Position numbers and translations under genes: made by a program. A stretch of DNA of 64,000 nucleotides, from assembly GCF_030867145.1 (NCBI RefSeq), contig NC_134441.1:5334992-5398991 (forward strand), read 5' to 3'. The notes under the pieces are model-generated. The model worked only from the letters and a program-made list of their open reading frames with translations, made no database searches and was not told where the DNA came from. Each line of letters opens with the position of its first letter. Within the stretch, counting starts at the first letter, position 1. This DNA comes from Opisthocomus hoazin (Eukaryota; Chordata; Aves; Opisthocomiformes; Opisthocomidae). Below are positions 27,073-39,204 of this stretch, in pieces.

Positions 27073-27097
27073 ATATATATGTGTGTGCGTATGTGTG
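27073..27097 (+). repeat. (AT)n-(GT)n microsatellite
   Basis: ATATATATGTGTGTGCGTAT followed by GTGTG forms a short imperfect dinucleotide repeat, with potential length polymorphism. Confidence 0.8.
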
Positions 27098-30000
27098 AAA
27101 AATATTTTGGTTTGTTGTTTTCCACATAGGAAGCACTTGCTGCAAAGAACAGGGTTTGCAAATGCCCACCCAAGAATCTTAATTCCTGGATCTTCATTGC
27201 AAAGATCCAATACAAGGCAAGCATGACCATGCAATTTTCCCAAAGCCGTCTGGGTTATATGGTAAACTGAGGCACAGGTTCCACACAAATTCCCTTACAG
27301 GGTTTGACTGAACTTTTTATGAAAAATCAGCTATTTGTGAATTCAGGTCAACTTCAGTGATCAGTTTCAGTCAGAAGAATGAAGGAAAAGTGGAATTTTG
27401 CTGAAGCTAAAGCAGAAAAACATTTTCTAAAGGAACAGCTTTGACTTTTAATTTCACAACTGACCTGAATTTCTTTCCAAGATCAAAATTTTGTCTGCAT
27501 CAAATTACTAAACAAATCAATCTATCACACACAAATATTTATCTATGATTGCTGTTCTTCCTTGCCATTGAATAAAGCTACTGTGCAAGGATCTGAGGAA
27601 ACCTGGACAAAATATTTTGTAGTTCACCTGTCACTGGCTTGCAAGAGACCTGCTGTAGACAGTAAATTAGAGCAGTCCCAGAGGTCAGACCTACTTGAAT
27701 TTGGGAAGAGCCAAAGCAGCATTATCCTTACTCCCCTGTGAAGGGCAGCCCAGATTCTGAGCCTGAGAGCATGCAGTGAGAAGCCTATGGGACTTTATTA
27801 ATGACTATGCAGTATGGACAAGAGGGATGCACTGCAGAATCATCTGGCTTGCTGTTCTGTTCAAGAGCCCAGATTTCTGCCTTTCTTCCATCCCTCATCA
27901 CAAGTAACTACATTAACAGTCTAATTGCCTGAAGCTGCAGGAAAGAAAAGAAAATCAAGACAAAACGTAGTACAGTGTGGAGGAAAGCAGTGAAACATTC
28001 CTTTTAGAAAGCATCCAGTTACAGAGGAAAGAGGAAAAACAGACGCCCTGTGAAAATGCAAACAAGAGTGGCATTGAGCCCTTATGGATAAGCCAGGCAC
28101 ACGTACCTAATGCAGAAAACTGTTCTTTTGTATTCACATCAATGCCTAAACTTCCTATTAACCAAAATAAAAGTCTGTCAGTAGCTTTTCAGTGCTTTTG
28201 CTTGCCTGTAGCAGCTCTAAGGGTGATATCTACTGTCTCACTGCTGACATGTGAAACACTGAATCCTTCTCGCTTCAGTCAGAATGAAAATAAACTACAG
28301 TGGCTTCTGCTGAGCAGGGGGTCTGATTCTCCTTTTACACTCGGGTAATTTAACTGATTCAGATGAGCCAGTGTTATCAGTGGTAGGTATAAAGACATTT
28401 ATATGAGAGTGAGAAAGATTCAAAACAGCCCATGTCATACAGGACTGCTGTACAATTTTTACACCTGTATTTAGAGATACCTTTCCCAGTAACTGTGCCA
28501 ATGAAAGCAAACCCTTGTCTAGCAATATAGACTACTGGCTATAGGATTTGGTGTCGTAGGCTGGAATAGTAAGGAAACTAACAGAGGGTTCCCTCAAGCA
28601 CTTGCAATCCAGACTACACATACACATTTACTTTTGCATATATAGATCCTTTACATTTTTAGAGACAGAAAAATCAAGGTTCAAACTAACTCAGTTCTCA
28701 AGGACGATTACAGGGAGTTATTTGGTACTGACCAGTAGAAAATTGCAGCACGGAACCAGTGGTTTGTCCCAGATCTTCAAGCAGGTAAAAAGAGGATTTC
28801 TGTAGAGCTTTCCTAATTCACTGCAGCTGATGATACATGTTCTTACCCTTAGTGATTTATGAGAAGAAAGCAAAGATAAGGTTTTATTTCTTTCATCTTG
28901 TTTTATTCCTTCCTCAAAGGCTCTCTGTTACTGGTGCCTCCCCTCTAGACTGGACTGGACAAAGCTAACTGGACTAGAAATTGGTTTCTTCCTACTGTGA
29001 ACACTATAAAAATAGTGTCCTTAATCTCTGCTGGCTAAAGATGCTCTGCTTCAGACCCTTATTTTGCTCCATTTCAGTTGCTGACTGGATACTTGAAAAG
29101 CTGGCTTCCGTTACTAGATAGTTCACCTTTGGGCATCCAGTATAAGAACGTCGTGGGGTTGACCACTAGGAATTCTGGTCACTCCACTAGCAAGCTGAAT
29201 GGGAAAGGGGTCTATCGGAACACAGATCTAATGTTGGAGGAAAAAGACCTAGAGATCATTATTTCTGGTTTCTTTAATAAACTTTGGGGGTGCAAACAAC
29301 TGATTAGGGCAGGAACTACTGATCATCTGAGGTAAATCCAACTTCTGCACAGTTTGACCTTGTGATTTCCAGATTTCTGCCCAAATGCCTAGGATGTATT
29401 TTGCAAACGACAGCATCTACTTGGCTCCCAACCTAGTTTTTCACCTCCAATCCTTATCTGAAGTTTAGATGCCAGAATTTATGGCTACATGTCTATTAAT
29501 TCTCCCAGATGTGATTAGCTGCTCTGTCAAAGTAAGATGATGCATAGGTGTTCTTTCAAGACCAGTGAAGCTCAGGTACTAACTCATTTAAGGCACTGTA
29601 AATCATGCTAGCAAGAAGCACAAAGGTACTGGCATTAGAGTCCATATTCCCCTGATGCTACTCACTAGGTATGCTGTCTGCCTAGTATTTTCTGAATAAT
29701 GTGTTGTAGATATTTTTCAATGCTCAGCTCCTGAAGTCTCAGATACACAGGCTCTTAGGCATTGTAGCCTTTTCCTTACTTATCCTTGTTCTAAATAAAA
29801 ACCCCAAAAATCCCAGAGAAACTGCGTGACATTATGTAACTCAATTTAAAATGGGAACTATTCAGGAAGAGGTCAGCTATTACACTGAGGTAAGTCATAT
29901 AGAAAGGAGTATAACGTAAAACAGAGAATGTGGTAGAGAAAGAGCGAATCTGCATTGCACAAAACAAAACATCCTCTTCTCTGTAAGCCTTTTGTAGAGG

Positions 30001-30226
30001 AATAAAGGACATCTACAGGCAAAGATTTCTGCTCCACCATACCCCAAGGTTAGGTGATATACTAAATTACTATGGACTTCTGGCCTCAGAACCTGGAATA
30101 ACATGCAGCAGCCCTTGGCTTCTTGCCTTCAGAGTAAGCACTCAAAACTGGAAGATTTGTAGCTTGGTATGTAAAGACTAAACCAAAACTGAAATGTCTA
30201 CATTACACACCATTGGTTCTACCTAC

Positions 30227-30293
30227 TAAAAAAAAAGAAGGTGGGGGGAGCAGGGAAAAAGAGAGAAAGCAGGAAAGAGAGAAAGACAGAGCA
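30227..30293 (+). repeat. Purine-rich (GA/A) low-complexity tract
   Basis: An A-run grades into GGGGGGAG, then GAGAGAAAG-type units, with only a few pyrimidine interruptions over about 65 bases. It is low-complexity sequence. Open frames across it encode only charged, biased peptides. Confidence 0.75.
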
Positions 30294-32259
30294 GTTATTT
30301 TCAAAAGAATAGAGTTGCTTGGATTATTGACATGCGTGACACATAAGGTCAATTTGTTTGCTGTTATCTGCCAATGCACAACAGTGTCATGTTCTGCTGT
30401 CACTGTTGATCACTAGACAAGTCACAGACATTGGGACTTCTGTAGACATGTCACAGCTAGGCTAGACAAAAATGATCTTGTCAAAGATGAAAGGCTGAAT
30501 CCCTCTTGAACCTATCCCTACAAAACATCCTTTGGCTAAAACAGAAGTAAAATAAGCAGGATTTGGCCCATGGTGTCTTAGTACCAGAAATTTAAAACCT
30601 ATAGGATGATTTTTGATTTTTCATGTAGCATTTTATAAACTTACTTACAGTGGTCCTGTGGTCAGATATGCCCTCCCTTTAAAAAGCACAGGATCTATAA
30701 AAAGCTCAGGGTAAAACGTAATGTATGCTGGAACACAACGATTCAAAGCAGTTGTGGTTGAGAACAAGTATATTAGCAGCCTGGTAAGAAGACAGACAAG
30801 CCTCTCTTCCTCAAAAGCTTTTCCTTTCATGTTTGTTAACCCATCTGTTATTAAAATAAAGATTCATCACAGCTACAGACTCTACTGGGAATTCTTTCCA
30901 CACAACAGTTTCTGCCACTGTTTTGCATTTCAAAAGAACACACTTGTTGTAAATGTGAAAAAGTAACCTGTGGGAAGTATCAGCTGTGGAAATAGCATAA
31001 GGACACGTAGGTATGCAGAAACAAGCATCATTGAGCACTGAAACAGAGTATTTAATAAACAGATATCTAGAACACAAGATTTAGCTGAATATCTGTGGAC
31101 CTCAGCCACTACTCTTATTGACTTAAAAGCACTGGCATGACAGCTCAAAATTTTCTAAGCATTTATGAACCTTCCATAGGAGGATGGTGGTGCACAGAGA
31201 TGTCCCCTGTTCCACAGGAAGTCTCCTGATGACTTAATAAGAAGTTAGGGGCATAAATACACTTCTGAACTGGGCAGAAATGTTGACAAAGCTCCCAGTA
31301 ACTCCAGCAGATTCAGGCAGGTTTGTGTGAGGACCTAACTAAAAGTCCATGGAAATCAATAAAAAGAGTCCCGGTTTCTTTAGCTACTTTAGGATAGCCT
31401 AATATATTGGGACATACTGCTGACAGAGTTAAACACTTGCGGGTGAGATCACAGTCAGCACTGGAGTCTGCTTGCTTAGATGGATTATTACATGGGATTG
31501 TAAAGAGGGACGGTAGCACCAGTTAATGGATAACCAAAAGTAACAGCCAGGTTCAGATAGGTCTTCCTTACTGCACGGTGCCATTTTGGGCAAAACTCCT
31601 TCCATTATTCACTTACCTTATCAATTTAAATCATTATCTCTGTGTTAATCTGTGCTTGTAAGGTTCCTCCTACAAAATGTTCACACGTCTGTTTATTTCA
31701 TTCTCAGCTTTTTAGTATCATCTTAACATTGGAATGACCCTTAAGAATATTATTGGGATGTTAAAACGCCACACATAAGAATGTCAATAAGTGACAAAAT
31801 AGAGATCTATTGACAAAAATAAAATATACACTTTTGCACATCAAATGAAAGGAAACAAATCATGATTATGCCATGTTAAAAGATGCACTGAATTGCTCAT
31901 CTCTGTTACAACCGCACTGAGTCAACACTGCTTCCGCCTACTCCCTTCAGGATGAGAATCAGGCAAAATAATGAGAGTTACTTGCTTTGCCAGTGTATAT
32001 TAGGGCACTGTGTCCAAAGATATTGATCAGTGAAGAGGGGCTGAAGTAGGCTTCTTTGATGTGAAACTCTGTTTGCCTTGTGCAAAGAACAGAGTAGTAA
32101 GAAAAGCTGAAACAAGTATCTGGTTGTGCCAGCCTCATCACATAACAAGGTGTTAGAACAAATGCATTCTAGCAAAAGACTGAGTGAAGAGGCCATTTTT
32201 GAAACCAGAGCACTGAGATGCAGGGAGGCACTGTTTTATTTTTAAATCACTTTGCATGC

Positions 32260-32460
32260 AAAAATCACAGCTTGCAGCCACATCTGCTGAACCCGCAATA
32301 GCAGTTGCCCTTGTAATGTGATCTGCAGACTTTAAAAAACCAGCCCATTGATTAGCTGCAGGATGTGATTCTATGTTTTTATTTATTTCTGCCTGGAGCA
32401 GCACACTTAATCAATTAACACTGACAAAAAACTGATAGAGAAAAAGCAGAAATAATCCAG
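32260..32460. promoter_or_regulatory. Possible regulatory element with paired homeodomain half-sites
   Basis: The block carries TGATTAGCTG at about 32,350 and TTAATCAATTAA at 32,407-32,418. The latter holds two inverted TAAT half-sites separated by two bases, the P2 arrangement recognised by paired-class homeodomain dimers. Whether it is bound or conserved cannot be told from sequence alone. Confidence 0.25.
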
Positions 32461-33399
32461 TATCAAAGACAACTTCTATGCACAAACACTAGTAATCAGA
32501 TTGGCCTACATCACTATCTAGAAAGAAATTTAACCTCAAATATGACTCCAAGTTGCTAGCAAGACTCTAAGTAATGATGTTCTACACAGCTTCCTTCTTG
32601 ACATAGATTATTTCTACTATGGAGGTACACTAGATTCTAGTCCTAAGCCAGGAAACCATAATGTGAGATACTGAATACCTCCTAAAATAAAAGCAAGACA
32701 AGGTCGTCTGAAAAGAAGTATGTCTAAACCGGACTGAAACACTCCAATAAAAACCTTTTGAAGGGAACAGTACAATCAAATAGCTAGAACAGGGGTCTGC
32801 TGTTAAAAAAATATGGATTTTATTCCAAGCTTTTGGAAGGTAAGAACTAATTAGAGCAGCTTCAGAACCCTTTGATCATGTTTTACTCTCTGGGCAGGAA
32901 GGTAGACTAGTAATTGGGCCACTATGCGGGAGAAGCACACTGAAAGTCATGATGTCTGATGGGTATTTCTCAAGGTGTAACTGTACAGCAGTCATTTTAG
33001 AGCAGAGGATAAAACATTGTAACCCTAGCTCACCTTTCTGTGGAGTAGTGACAAGAGCACGTGCAAGTGTTGTTACTGGTGGCTTTATATCTCTTAAAAA
33101 GAATAGCAGCAAAACTGTGCACTAATGACATTACCTGGTGTCTGATATTAGGCCTTATCCTGCCATCTTTCCAATCAATGGCAAAATTCCTGCTGGATGC
33201 AAAGGTGGCAGATTGGGCTCATTAAATTTTGAGTAAATCCACAGCAGCAAGCTCAGCATGATCCTCACTCCTCAGCTATTGTTCATGCTGTAACCAGGCA
33301 CATCCATCACACAGCTTTGCATCTGCCTGTGTCCTCTTTCCCTCGCCCAAACCTCATCCCCCAGTCTCCATGAACAATGGATGTGATGACCCTGTAAGT

Positions 33400-33740
33400 C
33401 CCTTTCATACGAGGTAACTACAAATGGGAATATGCCTTTGTTCATAACTTATATTATAGTGCGGACAAGGCTGAGGTTAGCATATGGCATTTGCTAATGG
33501 TCCCTCCTATCCCACATTTGTCAGAGGCAGATAATTTCATCGAGCTGATGTCTATATCCCTTAACAAACTGAATTAAAAATGTTGCAGCAGCTGCACATG
33601 TAATAGAATCTACATGGTCTTCAGCAACCTACTTTATTATGGGCTATTGTTTTAGGCAGTAATAGAAGGCGCAGAAGCAAAGATGTGCAGAATTTGGGGC
33701 GATGGACAAGATGACACCTGCCTTTCACTATAATACCACA
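33400..33740. promoter_or_regulatory. Possible conserved non-coding element
   Basis: Unique, non-repetitive sequence with dense transcription-factor-like words: CATATGGCATTTGCTAAT (an E-box next to an octamer-like site), GGCAGATAATTTCATCGAG, and CAGCAGCTGCACATG (E-boxes). It has no coding potential. Interpretation as an enhancer is inference. Confidence 0.25.
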
Positions 33741-36229
33741 CATAAAAACAGTTAAATGCACTTACCTTGTCTCTGTGACGAATGTAGCTATGCACCCATT
33801 TGTCTTCTCTCATTTTTTATTAGAACCATTGGTTATATATTGCAAGAACAGGGTATTTCTGGCGTAACAATGTAACTAAATTCAGGTTCCAGCTCTCCCA
33901 TGGACATCCTCAGAAAATCACTTACAGCCACTACTACGAAGACTTTTAGGAGTCCAAAATTGCTGAAAGATGCTTTGTGGGACTCCGAGGAATGCATAAA
34001 AGCATATTACATGAGTAGCTCTCTTTGGAAGTCCACAAATATGTGTGCCATTCCCAACTGCTAAACAGGGAATGGTGCCATTACAGAAACATGTACAGAC
34101 AATACATTCACTGAAGTTTTGTGACATTCAGATACTACAGAAATGGGAGCCAGCTGGTTCATGCTCTGATGAAACTGTTCATTAACAGTTTTACATTATT
34201 TTCTAAAGTCAGGCTCGTACTTACATATCTCTTTAAGATGGGATGTGCATGACAGTTTTTCCAAGCTATACTGCCAATGTAACACCAGATTCACAGGGAT
34301 ATAAGAGAAAGAAAAATACTCTTCTTATATTCAGGTAATAACAGATCTTCTATGATAGGATCCAGCAAATTTCCTCTTGGTACAATTTCAGCTAACACAT
34401 GATATCCATGTAGGTGGTCAGCCTATCCCTACAACAACTTGTAGCCAACTCTACTACCCACTGATGCACCTGTTTCGTAAACCATTTTACTGTGGTCTAT
34501 AAATGAAGCTGCATACTCATGTGTTTTTTTTCCCTTCATCAAAGCCTCCAGGACAACAAAGAGTTGGCATAAATAATTCATAGTATGTTACCAAGAAAAG
34601 CAGCAAAGCTGCAGCGCTTACCTATCTTCTTAGATGCAGTATTAGTCCAGTGATGTGACTTGTAAGTGCTGGATCTTGAAAAACACTGAGGCTGGAATAA
34701 TCTCATCATGGACGGCAACATTTGAAGAACTGGAACACAACGTGTCTGAAACAAAACAAATCATGCAGAGTTTCTGTCTTTGTATTTATTTATTGCTATG
34801 ACAATAGTAAATTGACAAATTTAGCCAGAGCCCCAGATGAATGCCCATATTCTGTGAGAACTAATGTATAAGTGTTTGCCAGATTCCTGTCATGCCTGGG
34901 TGAGCAGCAATGCGCATGGCCCTGTGAGGGAAGCACTACTGTCTGGAAAGCCTCCCCATATAATACTACTGCTATTCCCAAAGTAACTTTTCATGCTCGG
35001 ATTTTCTAAGGAGGGCAGGTGAAGATTTGGTCTTACTACTCTAACATGTAAAACTGCCTGTTCAGTGAGTGCCTATCAACAGAAATAAATCTTTGGCAAC
35101 ACCAACCTTGGAACCAAGCTCATTCCCTTGAACTGCTCACATTGACATCTTTCGCTCTGCAGCTCACAGATTCAAACTTTAGTCCTGAGCAAGGCAGCCG
35201 GTAATAACACACAATGTAATCTCCATAATGTATAGATAGCCTTAGATGTTAATAAATGAATGTTGTTTAACATGCTGACAGACATACCCCTAACTTCGTA
35301 TTGTTAGTTCATGCTTCCTTCCTTTCCAGTGAAGTAATTACACTCAATCACCATGTGCCTTCTGATGCCTGTTTATAACTCCCCTCCTGATAACCTGCAT
35401 CATGCTGTCACGCATAAAACATCTGGGATCCAGTCTGAATCCTAGAGCCTCTCTGACTCTTTTCACCTGCTCTTCTGTGTTACCTCACACAGACGGAGCA
35501 GTGGAATTAAGTGTGTCAGATCCAAATACATGCACTGACTCATCTTTAAACACAGTTCCTAGAAAGTGGGTCTTTGGTGTGTAGGTTGTAGTGGCAGAAG
35601 ATAGGGAGATAAATGTTTCACAAGATCAAGTAACACAGAAGAAATCCAGACATGGGTTAAAAGTTACTTAGGTCCCTGTGCTAAACATTTTATGATAATA
35701 AGCTAGGCAATATTCTCCCAATAAAGAACTGGGTGGGACCGAGTCATACCTCAGTTAAATTTTGTACTTTTCTTCCTTCCTGACCATAATAATAGATTTA
35801 TAATTATGGAAAACAAAGCTACTTTTTGTTATTGAAATTAAAGATTCATGTAATGAAAAGTTAAAATTTCTACATTCTTGTCCCATTTCCAGGCCTCTCA
35901 TCCCATAAAATGTGAAGGTCAGGATGTTAAAGAGTACATATATTCCCCCCGTCCCCCGGTTGATCACATCTATACCATTCCACAACAAAGGATGCCACAC
36001 ACACAGAATCCTCAGACCCCGACAGAATATAAAGCTTTTTCTAAGTTTGGCTGATAGAGGCCAGAATAAACATGGCCTGTTCTACCTCCTGCTCACCCCA
36101 TGTTCACGTCTGCCTGTTTTACCACACAAGTGCACCGGGCATGTTCAGGGATTTTGATGAGGCCCATCTGTAATTCCCCAGCCCACAAGGTCTGTACATC
36201 CGAGCACTTTTAACACATGGTCCAGCCAA

Positions 36230-36450
36230 ACCTTGCAAATCTCAATCTGTATTAGTGGCTGCAGCAAGGGCTCAGATGGCAGATATTAATTCCAATTATT
36301 CATGGGATGACAAGCCGATTTTGTGCCTTGTTAACTAAATTACTCCTTTAATAGGATGGGTTTACATCTCTGGTGTAGTAGCCTGGGGAAATAAGAGTTT
36401 TCATTTTGCACATAATCATTCTGAATGTTGACAGACTGCAGGGGAGACAC
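36230..36450. promoter_or_regulatory. Possible conserved non-coding element
   Basis: The sequence has several homeodomain-type words (TTAATTCCAATTATTCATGG, GTTAACTAAATTACTCC) and a CATAATCATTCTG motif in unique DNA without coding potential. The call rests on motif density only. Confidence 0.22.
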
Positions 36451-39160
36451 AACCAGTATTTTCCATTTGGAAAGACACTGATCAGATTCTTAACCAGAAT
36501 CAATAATCAAATATATTCACATAAAACCCTCACAAAAATGTCCTCATTTTGGTTTCGCTTTGCAGTGGTGTGATTTTGGAGCGGGTCATGAGAAGCCCCG
36601 AGGTGACTGTGGTCTTTAATGAGCCAATGCAATAGGCCCATCTCTAGAAAACACTGCCAGTACCACTTAAACATTCTTTAACTAATATTTAGCTAGGACA
36701 ATCCAAATCTTCTTTGAAGCTAACTGATTAGTATTTGTGATGCATCTTGAGATTTGTAGATTAAAAGCTACAGAACAAGACAATGTTTTACTCTATTATT
36801 AGTCAATCAAACATACAGAAACACACATTGAAATTAAATCACTGGAAAAACCTTGATGCTTCCTCTCCCCTTTATTTTCCTCCATCCTTTAATTCTATTT
36901 CTTTGATAAACTATTACATTTCAAGAGCCCGGTCTTTAATACTCCTTTTGTAGCTACACAAAGTGCATTAGGAATAATCTGCCCGTTAGCTACCAGAGAA
37001 GATTCACAGGCATCAGTTCCAAATGTTCTAAAGCCGTTTACTAGCCTCAGAGATTTTGATGATAAGTGTGGGAGGAAGACAGAGACACACAGAGAAGGGA
37101 AGACCGGCAGTCTTCCTACACACACTCCTTATTAACTTGAGTAATCCCCTTCAAGCTATTCAAATGAAATTTTGAAGCCTGATGTAACTCATGTTGCAGG
37201 CAGACAGATAGATACTTCTGTCTATATAAATAACTTTATGAAAATTGCAGGACTCGACAGGAAAGATTTCCTAATTCCAAGCCTCCATTCTAACCCTCTT
37301 GTCTTTCTGCAAGAAAAATAACTTATTCATTATGTAACATCTGCATACCCCTCTAGACGTGCAGCTAGGAATGGCTGAGCTAAAAACAGATTTGAAAAAG
37401 GAAACAATAAGTATGTGAGCAGATTCTGGAACACAGGCTGAGAAGAAAGAAAAACTTTTTCCTGCATCTGACCAGCAGCTCACAGAAGCCACGATTTCAG
37501 AGCTCAGAAACAAGTTTTCAAGTTCTTACCCTTCTAGCAAATTCTCTCTGAAAGTCATGTTCCCAAACAAGTTAGGGTTAGGACTCGATGAGATCTGGAG
37601 CAGGTCTGTGCCAAGGACGGCTGCCCAGATTTAGATTTGTGGCTAGCAGTGGCCACTGAACTAAAAAAAAAAATTGCTAGAGTTAGAAGCAGCAGCGACT
37701 AATGATCAACATTTTTTTCGTGTGTAGCTAATGTACCCGGCTGGTCTCATGGCTATTTTTAAGCCTACAGTTAGATTTCAGGCCAGAAAAGAGCCAATAA
37801 GCCAGATTTATTGTGGGACTGGCCACAACTGGCCTTGCTTTGTCCTAAAACCTGGACGAGGAGGAACTGACTTTCAATCATTTGTTAAATGGTAAAATGT
37901 GTCTTCTTGCATATATTTCACCATTTTATGCATTTTAGAATTGTGATCACCATGGGGGAAAAAAACATATAAAAACTAAAGGTATTCCATGCAGAATTTG
38001 GATTGCAAGCTGTAAACAGCCCATGGGGTTAAACATTATAGGGAGAGGATAAAAAAAGTGGCATATTCATGTATAAACTGTAGTTTACTGTATAAATCTA
38101 CAGATGTTCTGGAAAAAAAATGTGCATGATCACTTAATTAAAAGGCTTCATCATAACGCATCATAATAAAACAAGATACAACTGTGAAATAATGCCCACT
38201 ATTATTAAATGTCAGGACCCTGCTTTAAAATATGGGAATGCAAAAGACCTTCTAAAGCTAAAGTTAAGCTTGGTTTTTTCTTTTTAATATTAAATATAGA
38301 AGTTCTGAACAAATGAAAATAGGATTTTAAAATAGCAAGTATGAGCTAATCTTAAAAAAAATACAGTGCTAACATCTCTTTGTTATAATACAACGGAAGT
38401 AAGATTATAGGATATAGTAATAAAGAGCTGTAAGATGTGAAGCAACAAATCATCATCCACTAACAAGAAAGCCTGCTCAAACAAGCAGGTTGATTTTCTG
38501 GAGACCAGGACCCACCATTTAATCAATTCCTATCTGGTATTGCAGATGTTAACTGCCACTAATGTTTGGAAAAGACAAACAGTGAAATGTTGAATGGAAG
38601 TTTTTTCCTATGCCAGTCATCAGCGTTCAATCAGCACCCGTTTCTCCCAAGCTCCTGCCTCTGTGAAACAAGCACAGCCCTGCACTGAGATTCGTCTTTC
38701 ACCTTCCTATTTCCCTGCAGAGCATCCTCCCCAAAGCTGCATGCTGGGCGATTTTTGAAAGTCTTACTGATGTTCTGCAGCAATCCCTGAGGAAAAAGAG
38801 GTTAAAGGAATAGCTTGTACAGCAGGCAGTGGAAAGCAGAGGTACAGAGTGCTTTATTGCTGCCTATTCCAGCAACAGGCAGCAAAAAAACACCAAAAAA
38901 ATCTTGTTTCCTCCGCCCTAGCCCTTCTTCCAAGAAATATCTGCCCGATGGATAATCATTGCTGATTCAATGCCCAGGAGGGCTCCTTTAAAGAAGAAAA
39001 TTGCTGCAGCATTCACTGTATTCATCAAGTATTATTGCTGCTCTCTAGAGGAACAGGAAGATCCATTACCAAAGGAGAAATAGATTCAGTATAACCGTAT
39101 GGCAGCTACTGCGATAAATTTTTACTTTAAAGCAATGCATTTTTTTGGTTGGGACCCAGA

Positions 39161-39204
39161 AAGGGGAAAAAAAAAAAATAATGAGAGAGCAAGAGAGAGA
39201 AAAG
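39161..39204 (+). repeat. Poly-A then GA-rich low-complexity tract
   Basis: GAAAGGGG is followed by an A-run of about 12 and then GAGAGAGCAAGAGAGAGAAA. It borders the left side of a GC-elevated block. No target-site duplication or transposon terminus was seen beside the A-run. Confidence 0.7.

Larger units (their letters stand above)
27000..39160. other. Intergenic DNA, central: no gene recognised
   Basis: About 12 kb of AT-rich unique sequence between DOCK5 and NEFL. No open frame resembles a known protein and none is longer than about 125 codons. It contains a TG-type microsatellite, a purine tract and three blocks that look like candidate regulatory DNA (32.3, 33.4-33.7 and 36.2-36.5 kb). 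The part at about 37.6-38.5 kb is especially A/T-rich with short homopolymer runs. Confidence 0.6.
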
